From NCBI GenBank assembly GCA_946122785.1, contig CAMGYJ010000006.1, forward strand, positions 38,398,066-38,462,065: 64,000 bases of DNA, written 5' to 3'. This DNA is from Linum tenue. Lineage: Eukaryota > Streptophyta > Magnoliopsida > Malpighiales > Linaceae. The position numbers and the translations under genes are program-made. Below are positions 45,067-56,296 of this stretch, piece by piece. The stretch's first letter is position 1, and every line of letters starts with the position of its first letter. A model generated the notes under the pieces. That model was not told where the DNA came from. It saw only the letters and a list, made by a program, of their open reading frames with translations, and made no database searches.

Positions 45067-46088
45067 TAACTCTACGGGAAAATGGACCTCTTGCAACACT
45101 TGGATTGCAACACTATTTAATAGGGTTGCGCTAAATAATTAATGACAACACATTTTTCTAGTGTTGCGTATTAGGTACTTTAGACAACCCAAATTAATTA
45201 TATGTTGCACTTGTCTACTATAGGCAGCATTTATCTAAGAAATGGTTGTTATGTTGCCTATTGTATATTTTAAGCAACACTTAATAAAAAAGGTTGCAAA
45301 ATGTTAACTTTTTTCATTTTGATAGATTACTTTACCGCATCAATTTATTTTGTATGTCATGTTTTGATCTTTCTTTATTATGTCATGTGCCTTTGAAGCA
45401 AGTCTGGCATACTTTGTGGTGTATTATGATAACTTTTTTAAAGAACAATGTTCCACTTTAAACACGTTTAACTTCAAAGTTACAAGAACTACTCCTTTAT
45501 TTCACATCAAAGTGTGTATTGTCGATAAAAATTAATTATTTCTTATCGGCCATGTATATCTCTCGTACTTTATTGATCTAATCAAGTAATTAATTAAATG
45601 CAACGAAAGGTAGAACTTCCTTCTCACCAAAAAAAAAGTACAATTGGATAAAAAAAAAGAAGTACAACTTCCCACCCACCAACAAGAAAATCAGAAAATA
45701 ATCATATACTTTGTATCTTTTTAGCTAAATCAAATCTCAACTGAAACTTTTATTTTTTTTTTTTTTGACAATAAATCTCAACTGAAACTTATAATGCACA
45801 GTATATGCACAAAATAAAAGAACCCTATTGGTTAGAATAACATTACACGGATAGTTCCATCTTAACAATTAATTATATATCAATCAATGGTGTGGATTGA
45901 CCTTTCATTTTTTGAAAACACATAAATTCACAATCTCCAAACAAGCATCCTAAACAATTTTGGGAATCTGAGATTGGATTTATTTCAATTAGTTTCCTTT
46001 AAAAGGAATTTAGGACTTGTGAGATTGAGTTTATTTCAATTAGTTTCCTTTGCTTTCTTTTAAGGTTTCCATAAACCTTCTAAAGGGA
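45067..46088. other. CACTA-like terminus and AT-rich DNA
   Basis: CTCTACGGGAAAATGG at 45067 is one base from CACTACGGGAAAA, the end of many plant CACTA transposons. The next 250 bp carry repeated GTTGC/GCAAC words (TTGCAACACT, GTGTTGCG, AGCAACACTT), resembling subterminal transposase sites. No opposite end is visible. The rest to 46088 is AT-rich, with one 60-bp duplication (GATTTATTTCAATTAGTTTC near 45978 and 46029), and no gene. Confidence 0.45.
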
Positions 46089-46293
46089 TGCAAACCCATA
46101 CAAAATCATTCAATCTAAACAAGTAATTACAAAGTATTAGTTAGGGATCTACAACACCCAAGAGAAAAGAGTGAGTTTCTAAAGAGAGAAGAGAGGGATT
46201 ACAAATTTGAGCTCAAGATCTTCTTATTCTAGGCTTGAATCCTTGTATTCAAGATCCACCCAAGCCTCCAATGATGCTCCAAGATCACTCTAG

Positions 46294-46330
<37 letters not shown>

Positions 46331-47704
46331 ACTCACTAGAACTCCCCTTTTGGTGTTTTTGGGCAAACCCTAGAGAGGGAGGGAATTGAATTTCTCTCCA
46401 AAAACCAACTCCCCCTTCTCTCTCCACGCTGTTGTTTTCATATTTGCCCGAAAGTGAGCAGTTCACGGACGCGTTGGCCAGTTCACAGCCGTGAACACCT
46501 GAACGCGTCCGTGAACTCAGTCGTCTCCAAAATGCACCAATTCACTCTTCTAGGTTCACGGTTAATGGCCCCAGTTCACGGTCTTAGCGACCGTGAACTC
46601 CCTTGGCGTCAGTAACCTCTGAAGCCTCGTTGGACTGCTCGATGTTCACGGTTTGTGGCTCCATTTCACGGTTTGTGCTAGAGTGACAAATCGATCGCTA
46701 GTGAATTGATTCTGTGACAAATTGATCACTAGTTTCTCACCCTCGCGGTTCACAACCACCTACACCACACGACTCCATTCAATCCAACGAGTCATGGTAG
46801 CTAGGTAGGGAGAAGCAACTCCTGGGTCAAGCTCCCTTAGTTAGAATTTTCCTTTATTTACTTTTCTTTGCTTGTTTAGTTTGTAATTCCATTAGTTCTA
46901 AACCCAAAAGTTGCTTGATGTAGGGGTACATGGATCGGCCCGGGTTGATAATTAAAACTTACTTGCCCTATCGTGCACCCCTCTAGAGTTTAAAAACTTG
47001 GGCTCTAGAGGGGATTTCTAGTGTGGTGTTTTGTGCGAGTCACCATACAAACATTCACATAATTGTAGCTAGGGTTTGCAAACACCCAAGTGAATAGGTA
47101 AGCTATTTCATAGCTAGGCAAAGGAAAACAAGGAAAATGAGAGAAAGAACCGTGAAGAGATGAAAATATTTCCTCCTTGTTGCTTAAATCTCCCTTGAGA
47201 AGAAGAAACCTTCACTACTCTAGCTTGAAATGAGCCCAATATCCTTCTTTCTCCTTTGAATGACACTTTATATCTCTAGAATAGAAAGAGGAAACTCTAA
47301 TCTCTCACTAGAAATCATCCTTTATTCTAAAACTAAAACCCTAGAAAAAAGCTACATTTCTCCTTCAGCTCACTTCCCTTTTTACACCCAAATCGGGCTT
47401 AGATCACGGTCCCAGTTCACGGTCGTGAGCTCAAGGCGGGAACCATGAACTGGCTTGAGTCTAGTAAGACCGAAAAACTTCTCTGGAACCTTCACACTTC
47501 ACGGGCTCACTTTGGACTTTTCTTCACTTTTTCGCGCTTTACGACCTCCCATCGATCCGAAACTCGTCCTCGACCTTCCCACACGTGCTAGGACCTAAAA
47601 TATGACCAAACAAGCACACCCTAGCGTAAAATAGGTTAGAGACGATGAAATACAAAGTCAAACTATCAAGAAATGAGGGGTAAAATGTGTGCATTTAGAC
47701 CCGA
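46089..47704. repeat. Rearranged Athila-type LTR pieces in opposite orientations
   Basis: 46089-46680 is LTR D in minus orientation, with a (CT)n run at 46296-46326 and the palindrome arms GTTCACGGTC and GACCGTGAAC at 46574-46598. 46681-47042 is the end part of LTR D in plus orientation, finishing GCGAGTCA. 47047-47704 is a minus-orientation LTR fragment whose far end (near 47700) mirrors the LTR start TATTCGGGTCTAAAT. The three pieces do not form one element. Confidence 0.6.
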
Positions 47705-48146
47705 ATAAGCAAGACTCTTATTAATCAAGCGATCACACTTGATTGTGACGTGTATCTATCTGCACGTATCCCTTTACTTTTATGTTTGTTTGAAGGTTGA
47801 TTTGAGCTATCAAGGTATAAGTTGTTGATGCGTTACTTTGATCAAAAGAACCTAGCCATTCACGAGCTCGAGATCTTACCACAACCCTTAGACCATATCA
47901 AATGGTGATCCAAAAAAGCTAAAAGTTCTAAAAACCCTCTCCAACCATGGCTAAAAATTCCAAAAGGTCCAAAAATCCAAAAATTGGGGCCAAATTGGGC
48001 TCGGATAGAAAAAAAAATCAAAGCCAAATCCGCCTTCGATAAAATGACAAAGTGACACGCGGATTGGGCGGTGGGAGTTCTCCACGCGCATTTTTTTTTA
48101 ACTTAGGTTTGCTTAGGGACAAGCAAAGTTTGAGTGTGGGATTATT
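47705..48146 (+). other. 3' internal end of element VI with polypurine tract
   Basis: Non-coding. It ends GGGACAAGCAAAGTTTGAG, then TGTGGGATTATT, an Athila-like polypurine tract, directly before TGATGGCACG. Confidence 0.55.
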
Positions 48147-49540
48147 TGATGGCACGTAGAATATGTTACGTTAAACCCTCATATTTATGGCTAAAAGTGC
48201 ATTGTTTCTCATATTTATCATCATAATACCTTGATTTTTTTATAAGAATGCTCAAAGTGTGTTTGAGTTGCTTTAAGAATGCTTTTAGCATTGGTCACGT
48301 TTTGTGCATTTTCAGGTCAAAGCAGCCTAGAGAACCACTTGGGAGCACGAGGGACATCGAGGCTCGACTGCTGAGAGCAAGTCTCAAAGAGGAAATCAAG
48401 GTATAGAAATGGTGCCCAAAATGGCATCCTAAGATCTAAAATGGGGTCTTGTCACCATTTGAGTCGTCGCGAGCCGGAAAGCATACCGGCTTTTTTGCGA
48501 AAGGGCCGCTTGCTTCTTGTATTTTATAAATTCTTCATTTTCGGAAGGCGTACAAACTTCATCATAATGGCGTCCAGATGTATCCTTAAGTTGTAGTTGC
48601 ACTGAGGGTCCTTCTGATTAGCTTGATGATGCATCAATAATTCTCCTCCCCTTTAACACTAATCCAATACTTATAAAATAGGTCCCTAGGGTTCAAAACT
48701 CGATGGCCAGTGATATGAGGCAATAAAGGGCTATTACTCTATCGATAGAGTAACTCACCCAACTTAGAGCGAAACTGGCTACGAGGGTGAGTACGGCGGC
48801 AGAATTGGTGACCTAAACCTTGATTTCTCTGTTTTAGCCTTCGTTTCCATCTGACTACTAGGGTCTTACTTTCGACCAATGAATCCCCAAAAACCGTCCC
48901 CATGGTCGGCTAGTTCCCTTAGTTTCATAGATTTGTAAACCCTAGAGGTTCTAGACGTGTAAACTCGATATTTTTTATTCAATACGATTGATTTAATCTT
49001 CCTATTTTTTGTGTTTGATTCCCTCTACGTTGTCTTTTGTTTATTCAAATTAGTGCCTAGTCAAACTTTTAGCCATTCGTGGTGCAAGTATCAAAATCCT
49101 AGTCACCTAGAACAAGACCAGACATGGTGATTATATCTGAGCGAGTATCATTCAATCAAACGACGTGATGCCTCTAGTGAGAAATCCGTAGGATTCCTTT
49201 CGCTCTTTAGCTTGGGTAAATGCTTTGGTATAAGGTGGGATTAGACGACATAAGAAATCCAACTCTTATATTGTTGATATTGAGGGCACACGTATAGGAA
49301 CTCTACGGGGAGCTTGCCTATGCAAAGCTTTCCACTATTTTCATCCTTCACTCACCCATTTAGCTATAGGTTTCTTTTCCACACTTGTCTTTTATTTTGT
49401 ATTTTGCAAAACCAGAGGCACGTCAACCTCCTATATACGTTTTCCAAACATAGAGCTCGTCCCTCGCCACTAGCATAAGTGGTTGTGAAAGAGTCTAATG
49501 AATACGATCTTGACCTTAGGGCCAGGTAAATTTGACACCA
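48147..49540 (+). mobile_element. 3' LTR of element VI
   Basis: Starts TGATGGCACGTAGA after a polypurine tract and shows the usual TTTTCAGGTCAAAGCAG block about 170 bp inside. The end is uncertain. CA occurs at 49538-49539, and GGTAAATTTGACACC near 49525-49538 looks like a decayed primer-site junction, so the LTR could end between 49500 and 49562. No other part of this element was found downstream. Confidence 0.45.
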
Positions 49541-49562
49541 GCCAACTACTACAACGGGATCA

Positions 49563-50860
49563 TTTTTCGTAGATGACTACGATGACGCCTCTACTCAAAA
49601 GAGATTCTAGCTTTATTCCAACTCTCATGGTAGTGGGAAATGTGAGAGCATCAGAGGACGTGAGGTGAGTTTGGCTTTGGAACTTTGTGACAAAGGTGTT
49701 ATGGATAGGGAAGATGAAACCAACATCAATTTCAGCGAGGAGATAACAACGAGTCAAAACCTAGGCCAAGACCCAAGACCCACTTCTCACCTCTCCTCTT
49801 CATTGACAACGACTCTAACTGTTTTGGCTCTTCCGACACCATATCCAACTCTTCTGTGGCTTTCTCTGACACTCGTTCTGCTCCAATGAACATAGGTATT
49901 TGGGAAGGAAATGTTGTCCCCAATTGATGGCGTAAAGTCAATCTTCCCTTTATGGCAGAAGGGATTGGATAAGATATTGGGAAGAAAGAAAAAGAAGTCA
50001 AATCGTGCGGATTAGAGCTGAAGGAATTGAAATAAAATTATGGGAATTGTATAGATTCGAGTTAGAAGATGAATGTAGGAAGAGAAGAAAAAGAATGAGG
50101 TAATAGATTTGTTTTGAGAGAGCTGGACAATAAAGGAAAGAAGTGCACGTGCAGTGAAGCTGATGAAGGGACTTGAGATTGTTATTATTTCGAGAGAGCG
50201 ATGACTCGAGGAGGAAGAATGGCCCAGGGAGAAGATGGAAAGAAAATATAGAGCTAGGTTAGTGATTGAGGGTAAAGATGAAATATGTAAAAATGATAGG
50301 GACACGTTGGGTAAAATTAAAAAGGTCGTGCCAGATTTTGAAATAGCTGGAAGGCAACTATTAGGAAATCTTGCAGATGTCCGATTTTCAAAATTTGACA
50401 TGTTTATTACCCTCATTTTCGGAGCTCTTCCCAAGCGCAAGGTTATCTCAAAATCCTGCAAAACAAGAGAGTGTACTAAAATCTCTCATCCAAATCCTTC
50501 ATCCAAACGACTCCTAAAAGGTGTTGGCATCCTATCCGGCCCCTAATCATAAGTGTGTAAACCAAATTCATCTTATTTTATGATTAAAATTTAATATTTA
50601 TTTTATCTTAGAGATCAAATTGTTACCGACCATTAACACTAAATGGGATACAACACTCACTTATGTCCCACATAGCTTTGTTTTAAGGACACACAAAACT
50701 ATTACGTTCCACGTAGAACAAACATTGAAGTGTGAATTTTTTCTAGAATGGATGAAATCATGAAGAGTATAGAGAATTCAAATTTTTTATAGGAAAAAAT
50801 TAAAATCGAGTAAAGAATGAATGAGATGTACTTTGATAAAGTAATAAAAGGTTATGAAAA
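49563..50860. other. Unassigned low-copy DNA
   Basis: No recognisable protein, RNA or repeat. 50000-50470 is purine-rich on the plus strand (GAAGAGAAGAAAAAGAATG-like). The antisense open frame there gives a Ser/Phe/Ile-rich product without domain features, so I do not call it. Confidence 0.4.
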
Positions 50861-50869
50861 AATAGATAT

Positions 50870-51422
50870 TGATGGGGCATATAAGGGTCCAACAAGGAAG
50901 CCCAAAAGGGCGAATTGGGCCTGGAATGCGGGCCCATCCAAGGGAAAGCCCAACCCAAAAGGGGCCTTAGGCTATAACATATGTGGTGGGGTCAGGCCTA
51001 ACATAGGGCGCATGGCGACCAAAGGTGGCAACGGTCAGAAGCGTACGAAGGGGACAGGAAGTGGGGCCATGCGCCTTGGGGCCCTGGGCGAAGTATCAGA
51101 TGTCGAGGCGCCTGACAAGGGTGAGATACAGTTCATTTAATGGTGTGATGACGTGGGGCGGATTTGGGGGGCAATGTTCGACCCCTACCCTGGGTATAAA
51201 TAGTGAAGTTGGTGGAGCTCATTTACTCAAGTTGGATCTTCTCTCTAAAATTACTATTCACTTCTCTCTCTTAAAGCAGTGCTTCTAACTTGGGCGTCGG
51301 AGTGCTAACGAGCCCGAAAGAGGGCTCGAGGGGCGCCATTGTGTGCAGGGGGAGGCGTGCAGCTAAGACGGTGACATAGGAAGTGTAGTAGGCAGGAAGA
51401 AGGCGCATAGTTATGTGGCACA
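50870..51422 (+). repeat. 5' LTR of the Tat-like element
   Basis: Starts TGATGGGGCATATAAG and ends GTGGCACA. TATA box TATAAATAG at 51195-51203, matched at 63071-63079 in the 3' LTR. Confidence 0.85.
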
Positions 51423-51428
51423 AACAAT

Positions 51429-51446
51429 TGGCGCGCCAGGAAGGGG
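51429..51446 (+). other. Primer-binding site, probably tRNA-Arg type
   Basis: TGGCGCGCCAGGAAGGGG starts six bases after the LTR end. Tat/Ogre elements commonly use tRNA-Arg, and this resembles such sites. The exact tRNA was not verified. Confidence 0.65.
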
Positions 51447-51471
51447 GCTGTAATCAGGCAAGAAGAGGGGA

Positions 51472-52853
51472 CATGGAGACGGTGAGTGAGACAGAAGGAG
51501 AAAGGGAGCGCGGGCCTAATGAAGCGGCTTCAAGGGAGGCGCCTCATCAATCAAAGGAGGAGCAAAGGGAGGATAATGAGGCGAAGGAAACAGCCCAATC
51601 GGAAGGCGCCACGCTCACGAAGGAGCACTTGATCGAATAATCGAGGAACATGATCAGGCGCTCAAAACATTCAAGAAAGAGGTGCAAGCGCTGAAGAAGG
51701 GGGCGGGCGCCGCGCCCCCGCCAGGGGTGAAAAGGAGGGAGAGAGACGAAGAGGAGGAGGGAATGTCAAGTTCCCTGAGACACACAGAGGAGCTGGGGAA
51801 CCTCACCCGACACATGGCGTCGGATTTTGATGAGCATAACGGATGGGCTCACATTCGAACCGGGAGGCCATGGGGCGTGAGGCAACCGTTGGCGCGTTGT
51901 ATCTTGGAAGAGCATACTAACTTGGTCATCCCGGCGCTGCCCAGCTTTGACGGAACGTCTGATCCGGAAGATCACCTGAACAATTACTTCTCCAAGATGC
52001 AACTCTACAACAGCTCGAATGTCACCTTGTGCCGTGCCTTCCCTTCAACTTTCACGAGTGTGGTCCTTGACTGGTATCATCATATTGAGGAAGGAAGGAT
52101 CGATAGCTTTGAGAAGTTTGCGGCAATGTTTTCTCGAAGTTCGCTAGCCGGAAGCGTAGAAACCTGACCATTAGCGCGTTATTCAAAGTTAGGCAGTGCA
52201 AGGGCGAGGCGCTCAGGGATTTCTATTAGCGCTGGATGTTTGTGTCCATGGCGGTCAAAAACATCAAGCCCCCAGTCTTGGGGTGTTGCTTGGATGAATC
52301 TACCATGAGTGAGGAGCTGTGCAGAGTGTTGTTGAAGAGGGACGTGGTGTCCATGGAGGACCTGGACAGGAGGGTGCAAAAGGTCATAATGCTAGAGGAA
52401 ACTCTAGCCGCGAGGAGGATGGACCGTCGGGAAGCGCGGCCGGAGGAGACGGACGGCAGCAGGGCACCTCGAATGCCATACGTCCCGCACAATCCTCAAG
52501 TCTATTCTCTGAGCGTTCGCCGGACTGAGCCCCAACAGTTCGCGTCGAGGGGAGCTGGGAACTTCATCGAACTCAATGACTCTCTAAAGAACGTCTTGCA
52601 GTATGTGAATGATAAGGGATACCATCTATGTTGGCCAGGGCCCATGAGGGGGCACCCGAATGAGCAGAACTTGGATAGGTACTGCGAGTTCCACTTAGAG
52701 AAGGGTCACCACACAGTCGACTGTTACCAACTCAAGTTGGAAATACAAGGACTCGTGGACATAGGGATGCTGAGCGAGTTTGTGAGGAAAGGTGAAGACA
52801 AGGCACAGAGAACTTTCATGGCTCGAGAAGAAAAAGATGAAGCGTTCTGGTAG
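51472..52853 (+). pseudogene. Tat-like gag, frameshifted
   Basis: Probable start METVSETEGERERGPNEAAS at 51472. A frameshift near 51635 leads to a coiled region (IIEEHDQALKTFKKEVQALK). The Retrotrans_gag core LPSFDGTSDPEDHLNNYFSK at about 51930-51990 is followed by CRAFPSTFTSVVLDWYHHIE. A second frameshift near 52133 and a stop near 52226 break the core. The last part is open to 52853 and ends with YCEFHLEKGHHTVDCYQLK at about 52680-52740, the modified zinc-binding motif of Tat gags, and a basic tail. Product: the RNA-binding capsid protein. Confidence 0.85.
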
Positions 52854-53112
52854 ATCACGCTTGAAGGGAAGATCATTCCTGAGGAAAGTGAGGCGCTCAG
52901 GGGGGGAGACTTGGCCCCCACCCCCCTTTGATGTTGAGTTAGAGTCGAACCCTGGCCCCTGGCCCCTGGCCGCGTGAGGCTGACTATCGAGGCCATTTAA
53001 GGTTCAATTGATACAGAAGTTAGAGGAAGGGAGGCGCTTGAAGTCAGCCTCCGCTAGCAGGCGGGTAGCAATCCAGATCCATATCAACGAGGCGCCCGAG
53101 GAGGCGTGTTGA

Positions 53113-53541
53113 GTGTCGTCAATGGAGGCGCTGGAGATCAGGGGAGTGGTGGCCGGATGCGAGGTGAAAAGAATGCTGGTAGACACGGGGAGCTCGATGG
53201 ATGTATTGTTCAGGTCTACCTTCGACAAGATGCAGTTGTCACCAAGCATCGTCAGACCAGCGGACACGGTTATGATCGGGTTCTCGGGGGTGTCAGCCCA
53301 AGTCATAGGGCGCGTGCGTCTGCCGGAGACGCTGGGAGAAGAGGAACACAGAGTGACGCACACGCTGTATTTTGGTATTGTAGATTTCCCTTCCCCATAC
53401 AATGCCATCTTAGGGCGCCCGCTCCTAGTACTTTTCAATGTGGTAGCGTCATCATGTCATCAAGTGTTAAAGTTCGTCACTCCGAAGGGGGTTGGGGCGT
53501 CTAGAGGGGAAGCGTCACAGAAAGCGCGTCTCGTCAAGTGA
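53113..53541 (+). CDS. Tat-like retropepsin protease domain (open frame)
   Basis: Open frame of about 140 codons. Active site MLVDTGSSMDVLF at about 53175-53213 with the catalytic Asp in DTGSS. IGFSGVSAQVIG and GIVDFPSPYNAILGRPLL follow, typical of Tat proteases, then the LKFVTPKGVG end. It would mature the polyprotein in the particle. This is the only enzyme domain of the element without a visible lesion, though it ends in a stop before RT. Confidence 0.8.
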   Translation: MSSMEALEIRGVVAGCEVKRMLVDTGSSMDVLFRSTFDKMQLSPSIVRPADTVMIGFSGVSAQVIGRVRLPETLGEEEHRVTHTLYFGIVDFPSPYNAILGRPLLVLFNVVASSCHQVLKFVTPKGVGASRGEASQKARLVK

Positions 53542-53639
53542 ATGCGGATGTACAACATTGACGTGCGTCTCGAGGATCTGACGAGAGCGGAAGCTGCGGA
53601 TGCAGAGGTTCAGGTGACCTTGGATGACGAACGCCCTGA

Positions 53640-55060
53640 GTGATTCATTTGCATCTCCGCTCATACAAGTGGTGAGGCGGTTGAATCACTGGTTGAGTTG
53701 TTGAAGGAATTCGTGGAACTCTTTGCTTGGAGTCCCAAGGAGATGCCCGGGGTAAGGCCGGAGGTGGCGGAGCACCAGTTGTTGGTGGAGAAGGGCGTGC
53801 GCCCCGTGCAACAGAAAAGGAGGCCGCTGGCGGAGGAAAAGGAAGAGGCGCTGCATAAGAAAGTCGGAAAGTTGCTAGAGGTGGGGTTTGTGGAGGAAGC
53901 GCGATATACCACATGGTTGTCAAACGGGTGCTGGTGCCCAAGCCGTGTGGGGAATGGAGGATGTGCGTCGACTACACGAGTCTGAATCGGGTGTGTCCTA
54001 CGGACGCGTACCCCATGTCTCGCATCGACCAGTAGGTTGATGCCTCCGCTTACCACGATGCGTTGAGTTTCTTGGACATGTTTTCAGGGTACCATCAACT
54101 CCCCATGAGTGAGGGGGATAGGGAGAAAATGGCATTCATGATGCCTTTCGGCAACTTCCACTACAAAGTTATGTCGTTTGGATTAAAGAACGCGGAGGTA
54201 ACGTATCAACGCATGGTAAACAACGTGTTCCAAAGGCAGATCGGGCGAAATGTGGAGGCATACGTGGATGATCTGGTAGTCAAGAGCAATAAGAAAGAGG
54301 ATCACTTGAAGGATTTGCGGAAAACTTTTGAGACCATGCGGGCTTACTTCTTGCGTCTTAATCCATTGAAGTGTGTTTTGGTGCGGAGGCTGGCAAATTC
54401 TTACGCTTTATGATAACAAAAAGAGGGATTGAGGCGAACCCGAAGCAAGTGGAGGCAATCCGATGCCTCAAGCCTCCGAGGATGCCAAATGAAGTGCAGA
54501 GTTTGAATGAGCGCCTAGCGGCGTTGGGGTGATTCATTCCCCGGTCGGCAGACAAGGGCGCGCCTTTCTTCTGGATCCTGAAGAAGGCCACGCGTTTCAA
54601 ATGGAAGGAGGAGTGTGACGAGGCGTTCAAGCAATTGAAGGGCTTGCTTGTAGCCCCTACAGTCATGACGGCGCCTCGAAAGGGCGAGACATTATACCTC
54701 TACATTGCGGTCTCACGAACGGCAGTCAGCGCGGTACTCGTTTCAAGGGCAGGAGAGGACAAGGAGGAGCGTCTCGTGTATTACGTGAGTAAGGTAATGA
54801 CGGGGCCAGAGACACGGTACGCCCCCATTGAGAAGGCGGCCTTGGCAGTCGTCGCCCCAGCGGAGAAGTTGTGTCCGTATTTTCAGGCGCACACGGTGAC
54901 AGTGCTCCCCAACCTACCCTTGAGAGGCATGTTGGGATCCATGGATGTGGCGGGACGCATGGTGAAGTGGGCAGTGCAGCTGAGCGAGTATGACATAAGG
55001 TATGCGCCTCGCCCGACAATCAAGACACAGGTATTGGCCGACTTTGCAGCGGAAGGAGTA
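53640..55060 (+). pseudogene. Reverse transcriptase and first RNase H (Tat-like)
   Basis: The N-terminal part VEHQ...VRPVQQKRRPLAEEK starts near 53698. A frameshift near 53915 is followed by VLVPKPCGEWRMCVDYTSLN, a stop near 54032, then FLDMFSGYHQLPM (catalytic Asp of motif A), GLKNAEVTYQRMVN and the YVDD box in EAYVDDLVVKS near 54258. Another frameshift near 54385 and a stop near 54529 precede the connection and first RNase H, with YIAVSRTAVSAVLVSRAGED and YAPIEKAALAVV at 54695-54860. It would copy the RNA into DNA. At least four lesions. Confidence 0.88.
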
Positions 55061-55080
55061 GCAAGTGAGGAGGGAGGAAT

Positions 55081-55500
55081 GGATGAAAGTTGGCAAGTGT
55101 ACATCGACGGAGCGGCCAACCGAGTCGGAGCGGGGGCAGGAATAGTGGTCATCAACCCCACGGGCGCGATGCACGAGCTAGCGCTACGATTTTCAGCGTT
55201 ACAGACAAACAATGCGGCGGAATATGAGGCTGTGATTGCAAGCTCGAATACAGCGCATGAGCTAGGCGCACGGAAGATTCAGGTCCGCTCTGACTCCGCC
55301 CTGGTGATAAACCAACTGAATGGTGTGTTCGAAGTGAACGAGGAGGCGTTGGGCGTATAAATAAGGAGGATTGAGGATAAGCGCGCATGGTTTGATCACG
55401 TGGAATTCATACATGTTCCGAGAGAAGAGAATGTCCATGCGGACGCGTTGTCAAAACTAGCCACTACCACTGACTTCGAAAGTGAAAGGCACGTGATCGT
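55081..55500 (+). pseudogene. Second (archaeal-type) RNase H of the Tat lineage
   Basis: WQVYIDGAANRVGAGAGIVV supplies the first Asp near 55103, NNAAEYEAVIAS the Glu near 55220, VRSDSALVINQL the second Asp near 55290, and HADALSKLATT the last near 55440. A stop near 55358 lies between them. Carrying a second RNase H domain after the first is typical of Tat-lineage elements. The four acidic residues are kept. Confidence 0.82.
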
Positions 55501-55539
55501 CTCCAAGGAACACTCTCCGGAAGAATTGGTAGTAGGGGC

Positions 55540-56296
55540 AATGGAGGAGGATGTTGTTGAAGAGGAGAGCTGGATGACTCCTATCAAAGCATATCTACTT
55601 CACGGGGCGGTTCCCGAAGACACCAAGCAAGCGTGGCAGGTGAGGTGCAAGGCTGCACATTGTACAATCCTTGATGGCCAAATGTACAAAAGGTCACATT
55701 CATAAGCTTATTTGAGGTGCCTCACAACGGGCGAGGGCGAAAAGGCAATACAGGAGATACACTAAGGCGCGTGCGGCATGCATGCAGGGGCGATGAGTCT
55801 TGAAAATGTGTTGCTGCGTCAGGGTTGCTATTGGCCATCCATTAGAGCGGATTCCAAGAAACATGTGGATAGGTGCCACCAGTGTCAGATTCATGCTCAC
55901 GACGTGCACGTCCCCAAGGAACCCATGCAGGGTAATGTGGGTGCATGGTCGTTTGCATAGTGGGGGATGGATTTGTTGGGTCGGTTCCCTAAGGCGCCTG
56001 GGCAGTTGAAGTTCCTAATCGTAGCGGTGGATTACTTTTCCAAATGGGTTGAGGCCGAGCCCCTGGCTACCATCACCCAAGCACAGGTCAGAAAGTTCAC
56101 GAACAGGAATATCTTCCCTCGGTTCGGGCTGTCAGAATCGATCATAGCTGATCATGGCAAGCAATTCGATTGCCGACAGTTCATCGAGTTCTGTGACGAG
56201 AAGGGCATCATCCTGCGCTTCTCGTCTGTGGCAGGCGGAAGCGGGGAACAAGAGTATCCTACATGGTCTCCACACGAGGCTACTGGATTCCAAGGG
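55540..56296 (+). pseudogene. Integrase, N-terminal and core part
   Basis: HHCC zinc region: ACGMHAGAMSLENVLLRQ then CHQC near 55885. Catalytic core: MDLLGRFPKAPGQLKFLIVA with the first Asp near 55967, then IIADHGKQFDCRQF with the second Asp near 56148; the following Asn, usual in DNG, is His here. The expected region with the third acidic residue after RFSSVA is shifted and unreadable (GGSGEQEYP). Stops lie near 55705, 55763 and 55958. The gene is cut at 56296 by a solo LTR and continues at 58500. Confidence 0.85.

Noticed and set aside
49500..49562. A decayed primer site after the element VI LTR
   Set aside because: TTTGACACC resembles the start of a tRNA-Asp primer site, but the following bases diverge and no internal region follows.
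50012..50461. A 149-codon minus-strand open frame
   Set aside because: Composition reflects the antisense of a purine-rich stretch; no motif, no signal of a real gene.
53640..54660. RT frame changes as programmed frameshifting
   Set aside because: Several shifts in both directions plus stops, without slippery sites at conserved places; decay is the simpler explanation.
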